Positions 10,801 through 21,300 of a DNA stretch of 30,667 nt are shown here, in pieces. Where the stretch lies: contig JADRCO010000569.1 in assembly GCA_021464525.1 (NCBI GenBank), positions 1 through 30,667 on the forward strand, in the 5' to 3' direction. The notes under the pieces were generated by a model. The model worked only from the letters and a program-made list of their open reading frames with translations. It was not told the origin of the DNA and searched no databases. Source of the DNA: Rhizophagus sp. LPA8_4_AMF. Taxonomy: Eukaryota > Glomeromycota > Glomeromycetes > Glomerales > Glomeraceae. Within the stretch, counting starts at the first letter, position 1. Each line of letters starts with the position of its first letter. The position numbers were made by a program, and so were the translations under genes.

Positions 10801-13800
10801 TTGTATTAAAAAGCATAAAAAACAAGTCTAAAAAAAAAGAGAGAAATTACATTAATAAAGATTTATTGAATATAAAGATATATTTTAATTTACCTTCTTG
10901 TGGAGTTCTTTTTGAACCTTCAAAATTAAGAGTGACATAAAGATATTCATTCGTATATACTATAGAATAGTAACAATAAAATTAACAAGTCTATTTACGC
11001 TTCTAATAAAAAAAATTAGAAGAAATTTTAAATTCACCTAATGACATCCATATACCTTCAGTACAACCCTGAAAATGAATTATAATTTAATTTATTTTTA
11101 TAAAAATTAATTATAAAGAACAATCATAATGTTTTACCATCGCTGGCTCGTCAAATGAGGTTCCGATAAGATGATTCAACATGAATGACTTTTCGCATGA
11201 TTGTTCACCCATGGTTGAAACAACTTTGATTTTCTTATTACCAAAATATTTGAAAATTCCTTCGTACCATCCAAAAGATATATTTTTTGCTATACTATCT
11301 ACATGATGACCATAACCATTATCAAATTCGACACGATCAATTTCATCCCAGGACAATCCATCTTTAAGAGGTTGAAACAAATTATTTTTTGTTACGGCAA
11401 TTTGTATGGGAATTAGACAACAAAGTTTAATAATCCATTCTCCTAAGTCGTAATTTGAATATTTACTTAGAAGTCTAACATTATCAATATCAAGTTCTTG
11501 GAAAGGAATTACTGGTACGGAAAATTTCTTTAATATTGTTGCGAATTTCTTTACAGAATGCCTTAAGCTCTCAATTACATAATTTTCAAATCTTTCCGCA
11601 TATTCTTCAATATCATTAGTTTCATCAATATCAAGGACAATTTTTAAGTTAAAAGGATGATTTTGTTGAGGAACTATACAATTTTCAATAGGATATTTCT
11701 CAATCATTAATTTATAAACATCGATAAGATAATTCGATTTTGTTTTCGATTCAATAGGTTCAACATAAAATTCCATCCACTTATCAGTTACGTTCGTTGA
11801 TTTAAATTTGCCAGAAACTCTCAACTTTGTGTCAGAAAGAACTTTGGTCACATTATATCTTTCTCCCATAATAACAATATTTTGACCTTTTTGAATAGTT
11901 TTCTCAAAATGAGTACCTTTTCCTTTAACAATAGTACAATCGACATTCTTATGAGAAGAATCAACTAATTTTACACGTTCAATTGATTGTTTTTGCGTTA
12001 TACGATAATGAGTTTTCTCCATAGTAACTTTAACTATTGCAGAGGTTAAATATCCATCTGGTAAATCAAATGATATCAAATGAGTTTGTAATTTATTCAC
12101 ACGAGTGAATTGTAAGAATACCAAGGATTCAAGGTTTTGTGGTAAATTAACAACTGTAAAAAAAAGAAATGAGAAAACATTAATAACATTAAATATTGTA
12201 TTATATATAACATACTGTACAATAACGAAAATACCTTTATTAACGGAACCTCCAAATTTTGCACAAAAATAAACATAAGCACGACAAATATCTTTTCCTC
12301 TACTGTCAGCAATTTCATCGTCATAAGTTCTTTCTTTTACGAAAGCCACAATACAAGAACCATCCGGGGTACTTAAAACATTTGCTGTATTTGATGGAAA
12401 TGTACTAACTGCCGGTCGAAATCGTTGATTTATAAGGTTAAAAATTCGTGCTTGACCACCTTTCTCAACAAAACAAATTTCTTCGGTATCCTTAATAAAT
12501 AAGAAATATTGAATATCTGGAACCATATAATTATAATATTGTAATAATTGGATATTTGGATTTCGTGCATATAAATTTGTTTGATCATCACTAAAAGAGT
12601 ATACATTCAACTAATTAAAAAAAAAAAAAAAATAGGTTTAATTTATTAATATGATATTAGATTTTATGAAAATTAACACTTACCATAGTTTTATTTATAT
12701 CAAATATAGCAATTAATTCTTTTGGTTCATTAACTGCAACAAGGAAATTTTCATCTATATTCGATATTTTAAATGGTTTGATTGAATCAGATTTTTTAAA
12801 TCTTCGTGCCAATTGTTGAGCGGTATCAAAGAATATTTCAACTTGTTTCAATTTTTTATTGTAAAGCACAAGAAGGAATTTACAATTTTCGAATTGAGAT
12901 ATTTTCCTTAGGTTTTAGAAAAATATATAATTAAAGATTGTTAAAAAAAATGACAAATATATAATATAATATTATACCTGAAATTGTAGATTGTAGGATC
13001 AATCCTAAAATCAACACCATATTGACCAGTAGAAAAATCTGAAGATAAAATTAGATTTGGTACATAAGACTCATCATCTTGAATATGAGAATCATCCGAT
13101 TTATCTAGCAGTGTTTCGTAAATAGTTATTTGTAATTGATTTGTCTCTAACTCATAAGTTAAGCAGAATTGTCGTTCTTTATCTGTTATATCTGTTATAA
13201 AAAATAATTTGGAATGTTTAATAAAGAAATAAAATAATAAAATCAATGATGATCAATTATTACCTGTAACATTTGATATATTTAATATGTTCAAACGTAG
13301 AAGTCTAAAAAATAGTCAATATAACTAAATAAATGATGATTTTAAAATGACTTAATAAAATATAGCTTACCCTTCACGGTGACCTTTTTCTAATTCATAA
13401 CATATTTTTTCAAGTTCATGATGCTCAATTTCTTCCTTCTCACGAGAAAAATCATCGTTTATCTTAACCATTAATTGCTTGTTAAAAGAAAATTTTGGAA
13501 CCATTTCTCTAACGCTATTTGGAAAATTTTCTTTTCTCCAATTTTGGTATTCGTTTGAGAATACTCTTAATACATCTTGTCTTATATGATTTAATTTTCC
13601 AAAAAATGGTGAATTAATAAGGTCCTGGATAAACTCAGAATCTGTTTTAGTAAGAGAAAATTTTTTAGATTGTTCGTCGGTCTGATTGATACGTAGTTTA
13701 TCAAAAGTAAGCTTCTCTTGTGGTTTCGATTTGGAAACACTAGAACTCGTAGAGAGGCTCGAAAAGAAATCCCGTGATCGCAGCTCATATTTCACAACCA

Positions 13801-16578
13801 ATTTATGTGTGTCAGTCTCTTCATCAATGAACATACTATAAAATTCTTGAATTGCATGTTCTGTAACTTCTTCTGATCTTTTAACATTCTTATCCAATAA
13901 TCTATAAACATTATTTATGACGAGATATGCCATTGCATATCTTTTTTTCAACATAATCCAATCAGGAGAATTAATTTTAATTTTCTTTATCATTTCTTTA
14001 ACCTCTGGATATTTTGACTGAATTCTATTAATTTCTGGAAAAGAAAAAGATTAATTTAATGTAAAATTGGTAATTAATTAATACCAATAGTCTTCACAAT
14101 AATGAAAATTTTTCTTAATTTACCTTCTTCTTCAATAACCATATCGTCATTTTCCGAGTTGTCAAAAAGATCTTTATCAACAACTGTCTCAAATATGCTA
14201 AAAATATATACATATATTTTAATAAATAATACGATTAATGAAATTAATTATTTGTTTAATTATAATACCTGTAGGATTTCTCCCAACCCATCCTAGTAAT
14301 AATTTCTGCATCTTCTTCCATTGTACGTTTTGCTTGATCAATCTTCTTTTCCATTCGTGATTTAGCAGCATCTATTGCGTCATCAAATGGGTTCAAAAGC
14401 TTGGTTTCTGCTTTGAATCCATTTTTTATCAATAATTCCAATTGTTTCATATCCATCGATTCACGATTAATGTATAAACTACGCTCTTGAAGTATTTTAC
14501 AAAGTTCAGTTGAAAATGATGATGCCGAAAAAGTCAAATCGGTTTTACTTAATTTTTTCACCATCTTTCTAGTAATGAATGATTGATTTGTAGTTGATTC
14601 AACCACTATAAAATAAAATTAAAAAAAAATTATTATCTCTTGATATAAACAAAATTTACATATACAAATAAATAAATTAATTTGATTACCAATCGGATAC
14701 AAAGGTACATCGTATTGATGATTAACGTTCATGTCGGTTGTGATTTTATGAGATAAATTCACCTTCAATAAGAATTTATGTTAATTTTCAAGAAAGTATC
14801 GCATAATATAAGTTAATACCTAAAAGTATAAATAAAAACCTTAAAACCATTATGAATTTTGAAGTCATCCTGTTCTTCTAGACTTTTCTTGACTTCAAGT
14901 TCGTAACATGATTCATTTTCATCACTAGTATTGAGATCAGGATTGTTTAAATTCCAATCAAAACTTTCCAGATCATTATCGATCATAAAGCAAAGCTGAT
15001 GGTCGGTAAGTTTTGTCAAATATCTATAATATTAGATTAAATAAGTTAGCGAGATTTTTGAAAAAATATAATAATTTATAATACATACCTATGAAAATTA
15101 ATCATATTTTTTTTCTTTTGTGGAGAGACATTTTCCTCATAGCAACCGTTTTCAGGCCAATGAATAACTAAACCTAAATCTGGGTTCACAACTAATAAAT
15201 AAATACCTGGACGTAAAGAAGGTTTATTCACATCTTCCATGGAAGATTGTGAGTCTGCAAGTAAGTCATGACTAAATAAAAGAGAAAATTTTTTAATTAC
15301 GATTATCAAATAAAATATAAGAATTTTTTTTATGAATAAAATACATTACATTTTTTGGTTGATAATTTGATTATTTAATAAGAATTTTGCTATCAAAACA
15401 TGATTTCCATAACATCCGATAAGGCGAAATGAAAGCGAATTCAACTTTGTATAATTAATTTCAGAAATAGATTTGAAACTTAATGGAGACATATCGTTGC
15501 ATAGTTTTTTCAAAGAATCCTTAGAAAGAATTATGTGATCCGCTAAAATTAGAAAAATTTTTAATTTTTTTTTTTTTTATGAGAAATATTATGAAAAAAT
15601 ACAAATAAAACATACCAGAACTATTTAAATCATCAGCTTTAGATAACAAATGATATAATCCAGGAATATACTCGACCAAGTCTTTACCATATTCAGTTTG
15701 AGTATTCATATAAAGTTTTTGATTTTTAAGAACGTTACGAATACTCTTCTTGGAATCAGGTTTGTTCTTATAATCAGATTTGTTCTTAATATCTGGTTTG
15801 TTCTTAATGTCATTTCCAAAAGCTTTTCTAATATTTATATCATTATTATCTAAAATTCGAGCAGTTTTGTTCATTATTTCGTCGTAACTAATTTGAATTG
15901 GACTTTCAAATTGATGTGATATTTGAGATTCTTCAGTCAAAGATTCACTATACCGAGACATGGAAGCATTTTCATCGTAACTTTGTTGATCTTCTTGTAA
16001 CATATTATTGGAAAACATATTCTCAGACGGTGATATAATTTGACTTAAATTTTGCTCAAGTAAATCAACTTGATTTATAACAAAATCATTTACAAATGGA
16101 GAAGATTCAATTTCATTTTCATCTTGTGCATTTAAAGAATTTTCGGATTCGATACTGGTTTGATGCTGTATTGAAGTCATTGAAGTTCTTGTGGAAGGGT
16201 TGACAAGAACGGTAGATCCACTTATAGAATCATCTAAAAAAAATTTTGATATAAAAGGCAACAAAATTTAATTAATCATGTTTTAAATATTTACAAGGTA
16301 GAAGGATAACTCATAAATATTTTTATCATTTAATACTTGATATTAAAATGATTTTTTATAATTCTATTATTTTATACAAATAGGTTATATTCATTATATT
16401 TTATTTTATTTATTTATTTTTTAAAACAATAATAACACTTCGTTTTTTTTTTAAAGAAGAAAAACAAATTCGTGAACAAGGTATATTATATACATGGTAT
16501 AAAACTGTAAATGGAAATCTATTTTATAAAATTCTTACCAGAATTATCAGAAACTTGGTCAGAATCTTGAACTCGCAT
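7818..16578 (-). CDS. Very large GTPase-like protein (VLIG-type G domain) with Cys/His-rich tail; one-base frame break in exon 19
   Basis: Predicted exons, descending: 16578-16539, 16233-15616, 15542-15350, 15271-15089, 15023-14840, 14762-14690, 14605-14269, 14197-14124, 14034-13371, 13304-13264, 13191-12978, 12906-12684, 12610-12235, 12153-11138, 11068-11038, 10959-10894, 10827-10775, 10700-10608, 10528-10434, 10361-10170, 10082-9957, 9883-8988, 8896-8809, 8732-8598, 8503-8397, 8313-8289, 8219-8120, 8050-7973, 7870-7818. All junctions keep phase except exon 19 (95 nt), which has an in-frame TAG at 10436-10438. As written the product would stop near residue 1,523; with the break ignored it spans about 2,124 aa. 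A Ser/Asn-rich N-terminus leads into a beta-rich, propeller-like region (about 870-1080), then a G domain from about 1385 (GEQSCEKS, GCTEGIW, NFEG) and, from about 1725, repeated H-x-C and C-x-x-C motifs. The start is the ATG 63 bases after a TATA box. The family resembles fungal VLIG/VWFA proteins as I recall them. Function unknown. It could be a pseudogene or carry an assembly error. Confidence 0.85.
7973..9517 (-). other. Cys/His-rich repeat region of the VLIG-like protein
   Basis: The last eight exons encode recurring units such as HEGKHVCDQNHLCGEPC, HDGEHLCESTLHYCGEDC and HTGKHTHKEDGFHYCDVKC. Histidines and CxxC pairs recur at similar spacing, which suggests several zinc-binding modules. 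The part after 8600 (YCTLPFGH, TRHGNM, GLGRHPHVDYC, ISHKLYWERTGFKDPYS) matches conserved blocks I recall from Rhizophagus VWFA-containing proteins, where they precede a von Willebrand A domain that is absent here. Metal binding is inferred. Confidence 0.7.
10434..10528 (-). other. Frame-broken exon 19 of the VLIG-like gene
   Basis: This exon starts in phase 0 (peptide AKLSIVIDEVPKASKEDIVK) and the next exon (10361-10170, EGEGNFMSKMYKGG) also starts in phase 0, yet this exon is 95 nt long. The entry frame runs into TAG at 10436-10438. A second frame is open through the last nine codons up to the donor and gives FVLE directly before EGEGNF, which fits continuity. The shift lies just after the EFK codons. 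No alternative donor or acceptor that I tried restores the frame. Confidence 0.7.
10608..11221 (-). other. VLIG-type G domain, N-terminal half with altered nucleotide-binding motifs
   Basis: Exons here encode a P-loop-like GEQSCEKS (11209-11186) followed by FMLNHLIGTSF, then GCTEGIWMSLVYTNEY (switch I-like), LNFEGS in the G3 position (10927-10916) and RTPQEDLFFMLFNTIVSNLI. The order and spacing follow very large inducible GTPases and related dynamin-like proteins. The canonical GxxxxGKS has Glu in place of the second Gly, and DxxG has Asn in place of Asp. Nucleotide binding or hydrolysis is therefore doubtful. Confidence 0.75.
12154..12234 (-). other. 81-nt in-frame, stop-free intron of the VLIG-like gene
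   Basis: A donor GTATTTT (at 12234) and an acceptor with a long pyrimidine run (TTTTTTTTTACAG, ending at 12154) bound a segment whose length is a multiple of three and which has no stop. Splicing joins GGSVNK to VVNLPQNL. Retention would add 27 strongly hydrophobic residues. The strong acceptor and odd composition make splicing the likely default. Confidence 0.75.
15745..15816 (-). repeat. 18-bp tandem repeat encoding a KNKPD-type hexapeptide
   Basis: The phrase tttgttctta recurs at 15761, 15779 and 15797, exactly 18 bases apart. On the minus strand it encodes DIKNKP, DIKNKS, DYKNKP and a partial DSKK within the low-complexity N-terminal part of the VLIG-like protein. Confidence 0.85.
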
Positions 16579-16640
16579 ACTGTAAATGCAGTTATGAGCA
16601 CGAGAAAAAATAAAAGGATTTCCGCCTGGGAAATCGTTCC

Positions 16641-16650
16641 TTTTTATATA
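16641..16650 (-). promoter_or_regulatory. TATA box of the VLIG-like gene
   Basis: The minus strand reads GTATATAAAAAGG, 63-72 bases before the ATG at 16578-16576. A TATA box at this distance from the first in-frame ATG, with a pyrimidine-rich stretch between, supports that start codon. Confidence 0.6.
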
Positions 16651-17363
16651 CGAATTTTAATTGTTTATTGGCACCTTTTTTATAATTTGTGAAACAATCG
16701 TTTGAGTCTATCAAGAGAATTGACCACGATAAATAGTATTATTTGATTTCTTAATTTGGATTAACTAAATTTGTAATAAGCCGCAATATGCAGCGTTTTA
16801 TACCTAATCATACAATCATTGACGGAATTTCCGTTTGATACAGCAAACATTAAAAGTAGAATAACCAAAATAATTTTGATATTATAAAAATAAACTGGGG
16901 TATTTAGGTATTTTATTTTTCTCGATTATTTTAAATATTATAACTATAAAATCCTATTAAATAGACATTCGTAATAATTAATAAGCTGTATTTTAAGGCA
17001 TAATTTAATTTTCTAAATGAGGCTAATCGACAATGTTGTTCTACAATCTACAGACGTTCAAAATAAATTTTAAAAGTTCTGACTGCATATTATTCTAAAT
17101 TTTTAATATTTAATGATCAAACTATCATTCTGTAAGACTGTCAGAAACTTTGATATAGCAAGGTAATTCATATGAAATTACTATTTAATATACTTTAGAA
17201 GTTTCTATATAAAGTGAAACCTTTTTAAATGAGATGAAATGTGTTATTAATACAATAGAATAGAATTAGATAAGAATGGAAACCACTCTTTCATTTTCGA
17301 AATCGATATTATCAAGTAGACAACTTGATTAAACCATGGTTTGTTCGTAAAAAACTTAAATGG

Positions 17364-17633
17364 CTACGGGAAAACGCAATTTGTTAAACTTTCGAAATAA
17401 ATGAACGATAGACCGAGCGTAATTGCAGGAACTCCGTGTCTTGGGCACCATTCACCTAAAGATTCCACTGTTGTCCAATGAGAATAGCGAGTTGCGTAGT
17501 CATTCACAACAATTGCTTCACATTGGATTGTCTTGTACTTCAGGTCATTCAATGATAACAAACAATTGAAATCAAACTTTATAACATTTAGAGAAGAACG
17601 CTTACAATTACACAGACATGTTTCCGTTCGCAA
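17364..17633 (-). other. Possible ORF or exon remnant, 89 codons
   Basis: The frame is open without an ATG at its start (TTG) and ends at TAG 17366-17364. It is less AT-rich than its neighbourhood and reads, in part, [19 protein letters not shown] and [18 protein letters not shown]. It could be an internal exon or a remnant. No domain is recognised and no promoter is evident. Confidence 0.2.
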
Positions 17634-17768
17634 ATGTAATATTTTATTACCTCGAAATCTCGGGATTGGAACATACTAGTGCATATGATTCTCTATTGAC
17701 CAATTTTTCGTTATGATAAAGACTTGAAATAATTCAAAAACAGGTCTTAAATTTTTTATTTTTTTTTT

Positions 17769-17891
17769 TTAATAATCAGATTCTTCCCAACCGAGTCCTT
17801 CCCTAAAAGCCAAGTTTTCTTTAAAAATCTTTAGCGGGTTAGTATGAAAAATGGGAAATGTATGATGAAACACAGTATGTTTATATCTTGT
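17769..17891 (-). pseudogene. Orphan C-terminal coding scrap
   Basis: A 40-codon frame with natural-looking composition (NPLKIFKENLAFREGLGW, then EESDY and TAA at 17771-17769) sits between the two large genes. It has no ATG and is preceded by a stop. It could be the last exon of a lost gene. No family recognised. Confidence 0.25.
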
Positions 17892-18344
17892 TTAAAGAAT
17901 TGATAAAGTTAATGAAAACAAATAAAATATTAGGGCGCTAATAAAATTCACTTCCCGTTGACGTTGCCATATAACATATAGCGAGTGTTTATTAGTGAAA
18001 ATATCCCCCGAGTAAAATGACACACGTAACAATCGTAACATACCTTAATCTAACCCTAAACTCCGCTCACAAAGACACAAACGCGATTATTAACGATAAT
18101 AGGGGTATTTAATTTAACTTTTTCCAAAATTATTATGTCAATTATACATTACGCTTAATTATATTAACACTTTACTCAAAATAAATGTTTATAACAAACA
18201 ATGTAGACGCGTTTTATTTAAAAGATTTTAATATATTGTTCTATCTATATAATGTAATTTTTTTTTTTTCTAAAATTAAAATGAATTTTGTTAATTGTTA
18301 AAATTATTAATGCACTTTATGTTTGATGAACTTGTAATTTCTAT

Positions 18345-21300
18345 TTAATCACTATCATTCCATAATTTATCTAATTTATTTGAAATACTATTCTTAAATT
18401 CTTCTTCAGCGTTATTGTAATTGGGACTTCTCATTGTTTTGTTGATGTTATCAAGACCATGACATTGATGACTTTGAACAGATTTTTTTAACCTTTTACC
18501 AAAATTTTGCCAAACGTCTTTAATACTTATACCGTCTACGGTTATCGATCCTTTTACTAATATTACTTGAATTATGAATGAAACTTCATTTTGTAAGAAT
18601 TTTTGTATATTGATTATTTCCAAAATCGCGTCTAAATAAATTAAATGAATTTTGTTATCTAATCGGGATAAGAAAGCTTTAGATCCTCCGTTTACATTTC
18701 TAAAAAAAAAAAAGAAATTATTTAAATAAAGTTAGAATAAATAGATTAATATAATAAAAATCAACTATTTTAGAATACTTACAAACTTGCTTCAAACGCT
18801 TTTTTATGAGGTGATTTTTTTGTGGAATGAATAATGTTAATCAATTCCTCATAACATTTTAATAATTTTCTAACGTGACTAAGCCAAACTTGTTGACTAT
18901 TATCATCAAATCCATGATATAATGCAATACTTTCAAAATAATAGAAAGGAGTAATTTCGGATAATCCTTTATATGCAACATTATGTTCTTTAAGTACTAT
19001 TTCTTTTGATTTTAATTTAGGATTATCGGGTAATTCATTTTTTAACTTATTTCTCCCTTTTTTCATTTCGTTAGAAATTGTAATAATACGTTTGGAAATT
19101 TTTCTTAATTCACCATCATATTTTGTAATAAATTTCCTGTTCTGAATATCCAATGTACATTTTTTAATTATTCTTCCATATCTTTTAATATCTTTGATCG
19201 GTGCTTGACATTCTGGACATGTTTTTACACTTATTGAAGTTGGAAGCAATTTAACTGACGTCCATCCTCTATCGATCGAACCTTCATAATAATCTTTCAT
19301 TCCCATATGCTTATCCATAGATCTCATTGTATATATATGGCCGCAAGAAAGAGCAATCATCCTTTCTTTATTCCAATCTACCTTATTAAACGTAGTTTTA
19401 TTGATTCTATCCGATACTGGGGTTTTTTTTAAATGAATCATGTTAATAAACATAAATATATAAATAACGAATAATAACAATTAAATTACCTTGATTTTTA
19501 ACTTCTTTAGGAGCACATTTATCGTTAGCACAAGGAGGACACTTTTCACCACAAACGCCAGCACATGTATGTCCACATCTCAATTTTTTATCACATCTTT
19601 CATTACAAGGTAATCTATCACAAGGAAATCCACAACTTAACTCGCATTTTCCTTTATGCTTACATTCCCACGAACATTGTTTTGCACAAACAGCACAAGG
19701 TTCTGAGCATTCTTTATTACATGCTTTTTTAGTATGCTCACATGATACCGCACATTTATCATTACAAGACCGACACTCACCCATATGGCAATATTCTTTA
19801 CACATATGTCCACAATATAATAGCTTTTTACATGTAACCTTACACTTTTGATGTTTTGTTCGCTTGATAAGAATTTCTTCTTTAATTTCTAATTTTTTGT
19901 CTTTAAATATGAAATTTTGTGACATAGACCGTCTTTGACATCCAAAACATTTATTTAAACATTCATGTCCACATTTTAATTGTTTTCCACATTTATTTTT
20001 GCATAGAACCTTATCAACTGACTCAGAACACTAAAACATGAAATTAAAATTGATGTTAGGAATAATTGTTTAAAACCATAAAATATTACAATATAAATTA
20101 AAAAATATTTTACATACCCGAGTGATAATAGTGTGTTCACAACATGATAATTTTTTTGTGATTTTTTCCGTACATTTGCGTGATTCTTTTTCCCAACATT
20201 CAATATTTTTTAATTTATGTCCACATGGAAATTCAAAATCAACAATAACATTACATTTAGGTATTTCTTTTTGACTACATTTAACATTTTGTAATGTATG
20301 TCCACAAGGTAATTCAATATCAATAGAAGCATTACATTTGATTTCTATTCTTTCTTTATTTTTCCAACAATCAACATATTTTGATATATGTCCACAAGAT
20401 AATTCATAATCAACAAGATGATTACATTTAGGTAGATTTTCACTTTGATCTTTTTTGCAACATTCAATCTTTAATGTATGACCACAACCAGGTGATTCAA
20501 TATCAACCGGAAATTTGCATGTAAATTTCTCTTCATTTTGAACTCTATAACATTCAACATTTCGTAATATATGTCCACAATCAGGTAATGGTATATCCTT
20601 AGTAACATTACATTTAATTTTTTCTTTTTCTTTACTTTTATTTTGCCAACATTCAGCATTTTCTAATATATGTCCACAAGGTAATTCAATATCAACAGGA
20701 GCGGTACATTTGATTTCTTCTTTGGTTTCATTTTTTTGACATTCAACATTTTGTAATACATGCCCACAAGGCAATGTAATATCAGTAAAAGCAATACACT
20801 TAGGTAATTGTCTATGTTTTATTTTCCAACATTCAACATCTTGTAATGTATGTCCACAAAGTAATGGAACATTAATAGAGGTTTTACATTTGATGCTTTC
20901 TTTATCTTTATCCAAACAACATTTAGCATTTGGTAATGTATGTCCACAACCAGGTAATTCAAGAACAATAGGTTCATTACATTCAATTTTTTCTCTATTT
21001 TGCTTTCTCCAACATTCAGCACTATATAATGTATGTCCACAAGTTAATAGAATATTAATTAGAGATTCACATTTAGGTAGATCACCATTTTGAACTTTCC
21101 AACATTCAACGTCTTGTGTGTGTTCGCAGCCAGACAATCTAGTATTAATTAGAGATTCACATTTAGGTAGATCTTTATTTTGAACTCTCCAACATTCAAC
21201 ATTTCGTAATAGATGTCTACAATCTTCTAATATAGTATCAATTAAAAAACAACATTTAGGTAGATCTTTATTTTGAACTCTCCAACATTCAACTTTTGGT

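Larger units (their letters stand above)
16651..18344. other. Intergenic between the two large genes
   Basis: It holds the 3' flank of the helicase gene (AATAAA on the minus strand at 18218-18213, about 130 bases past the stop) and two coding-like scraps listed separately. The rest is AT-rich with no recognisable gene. Confidence 0.5.
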
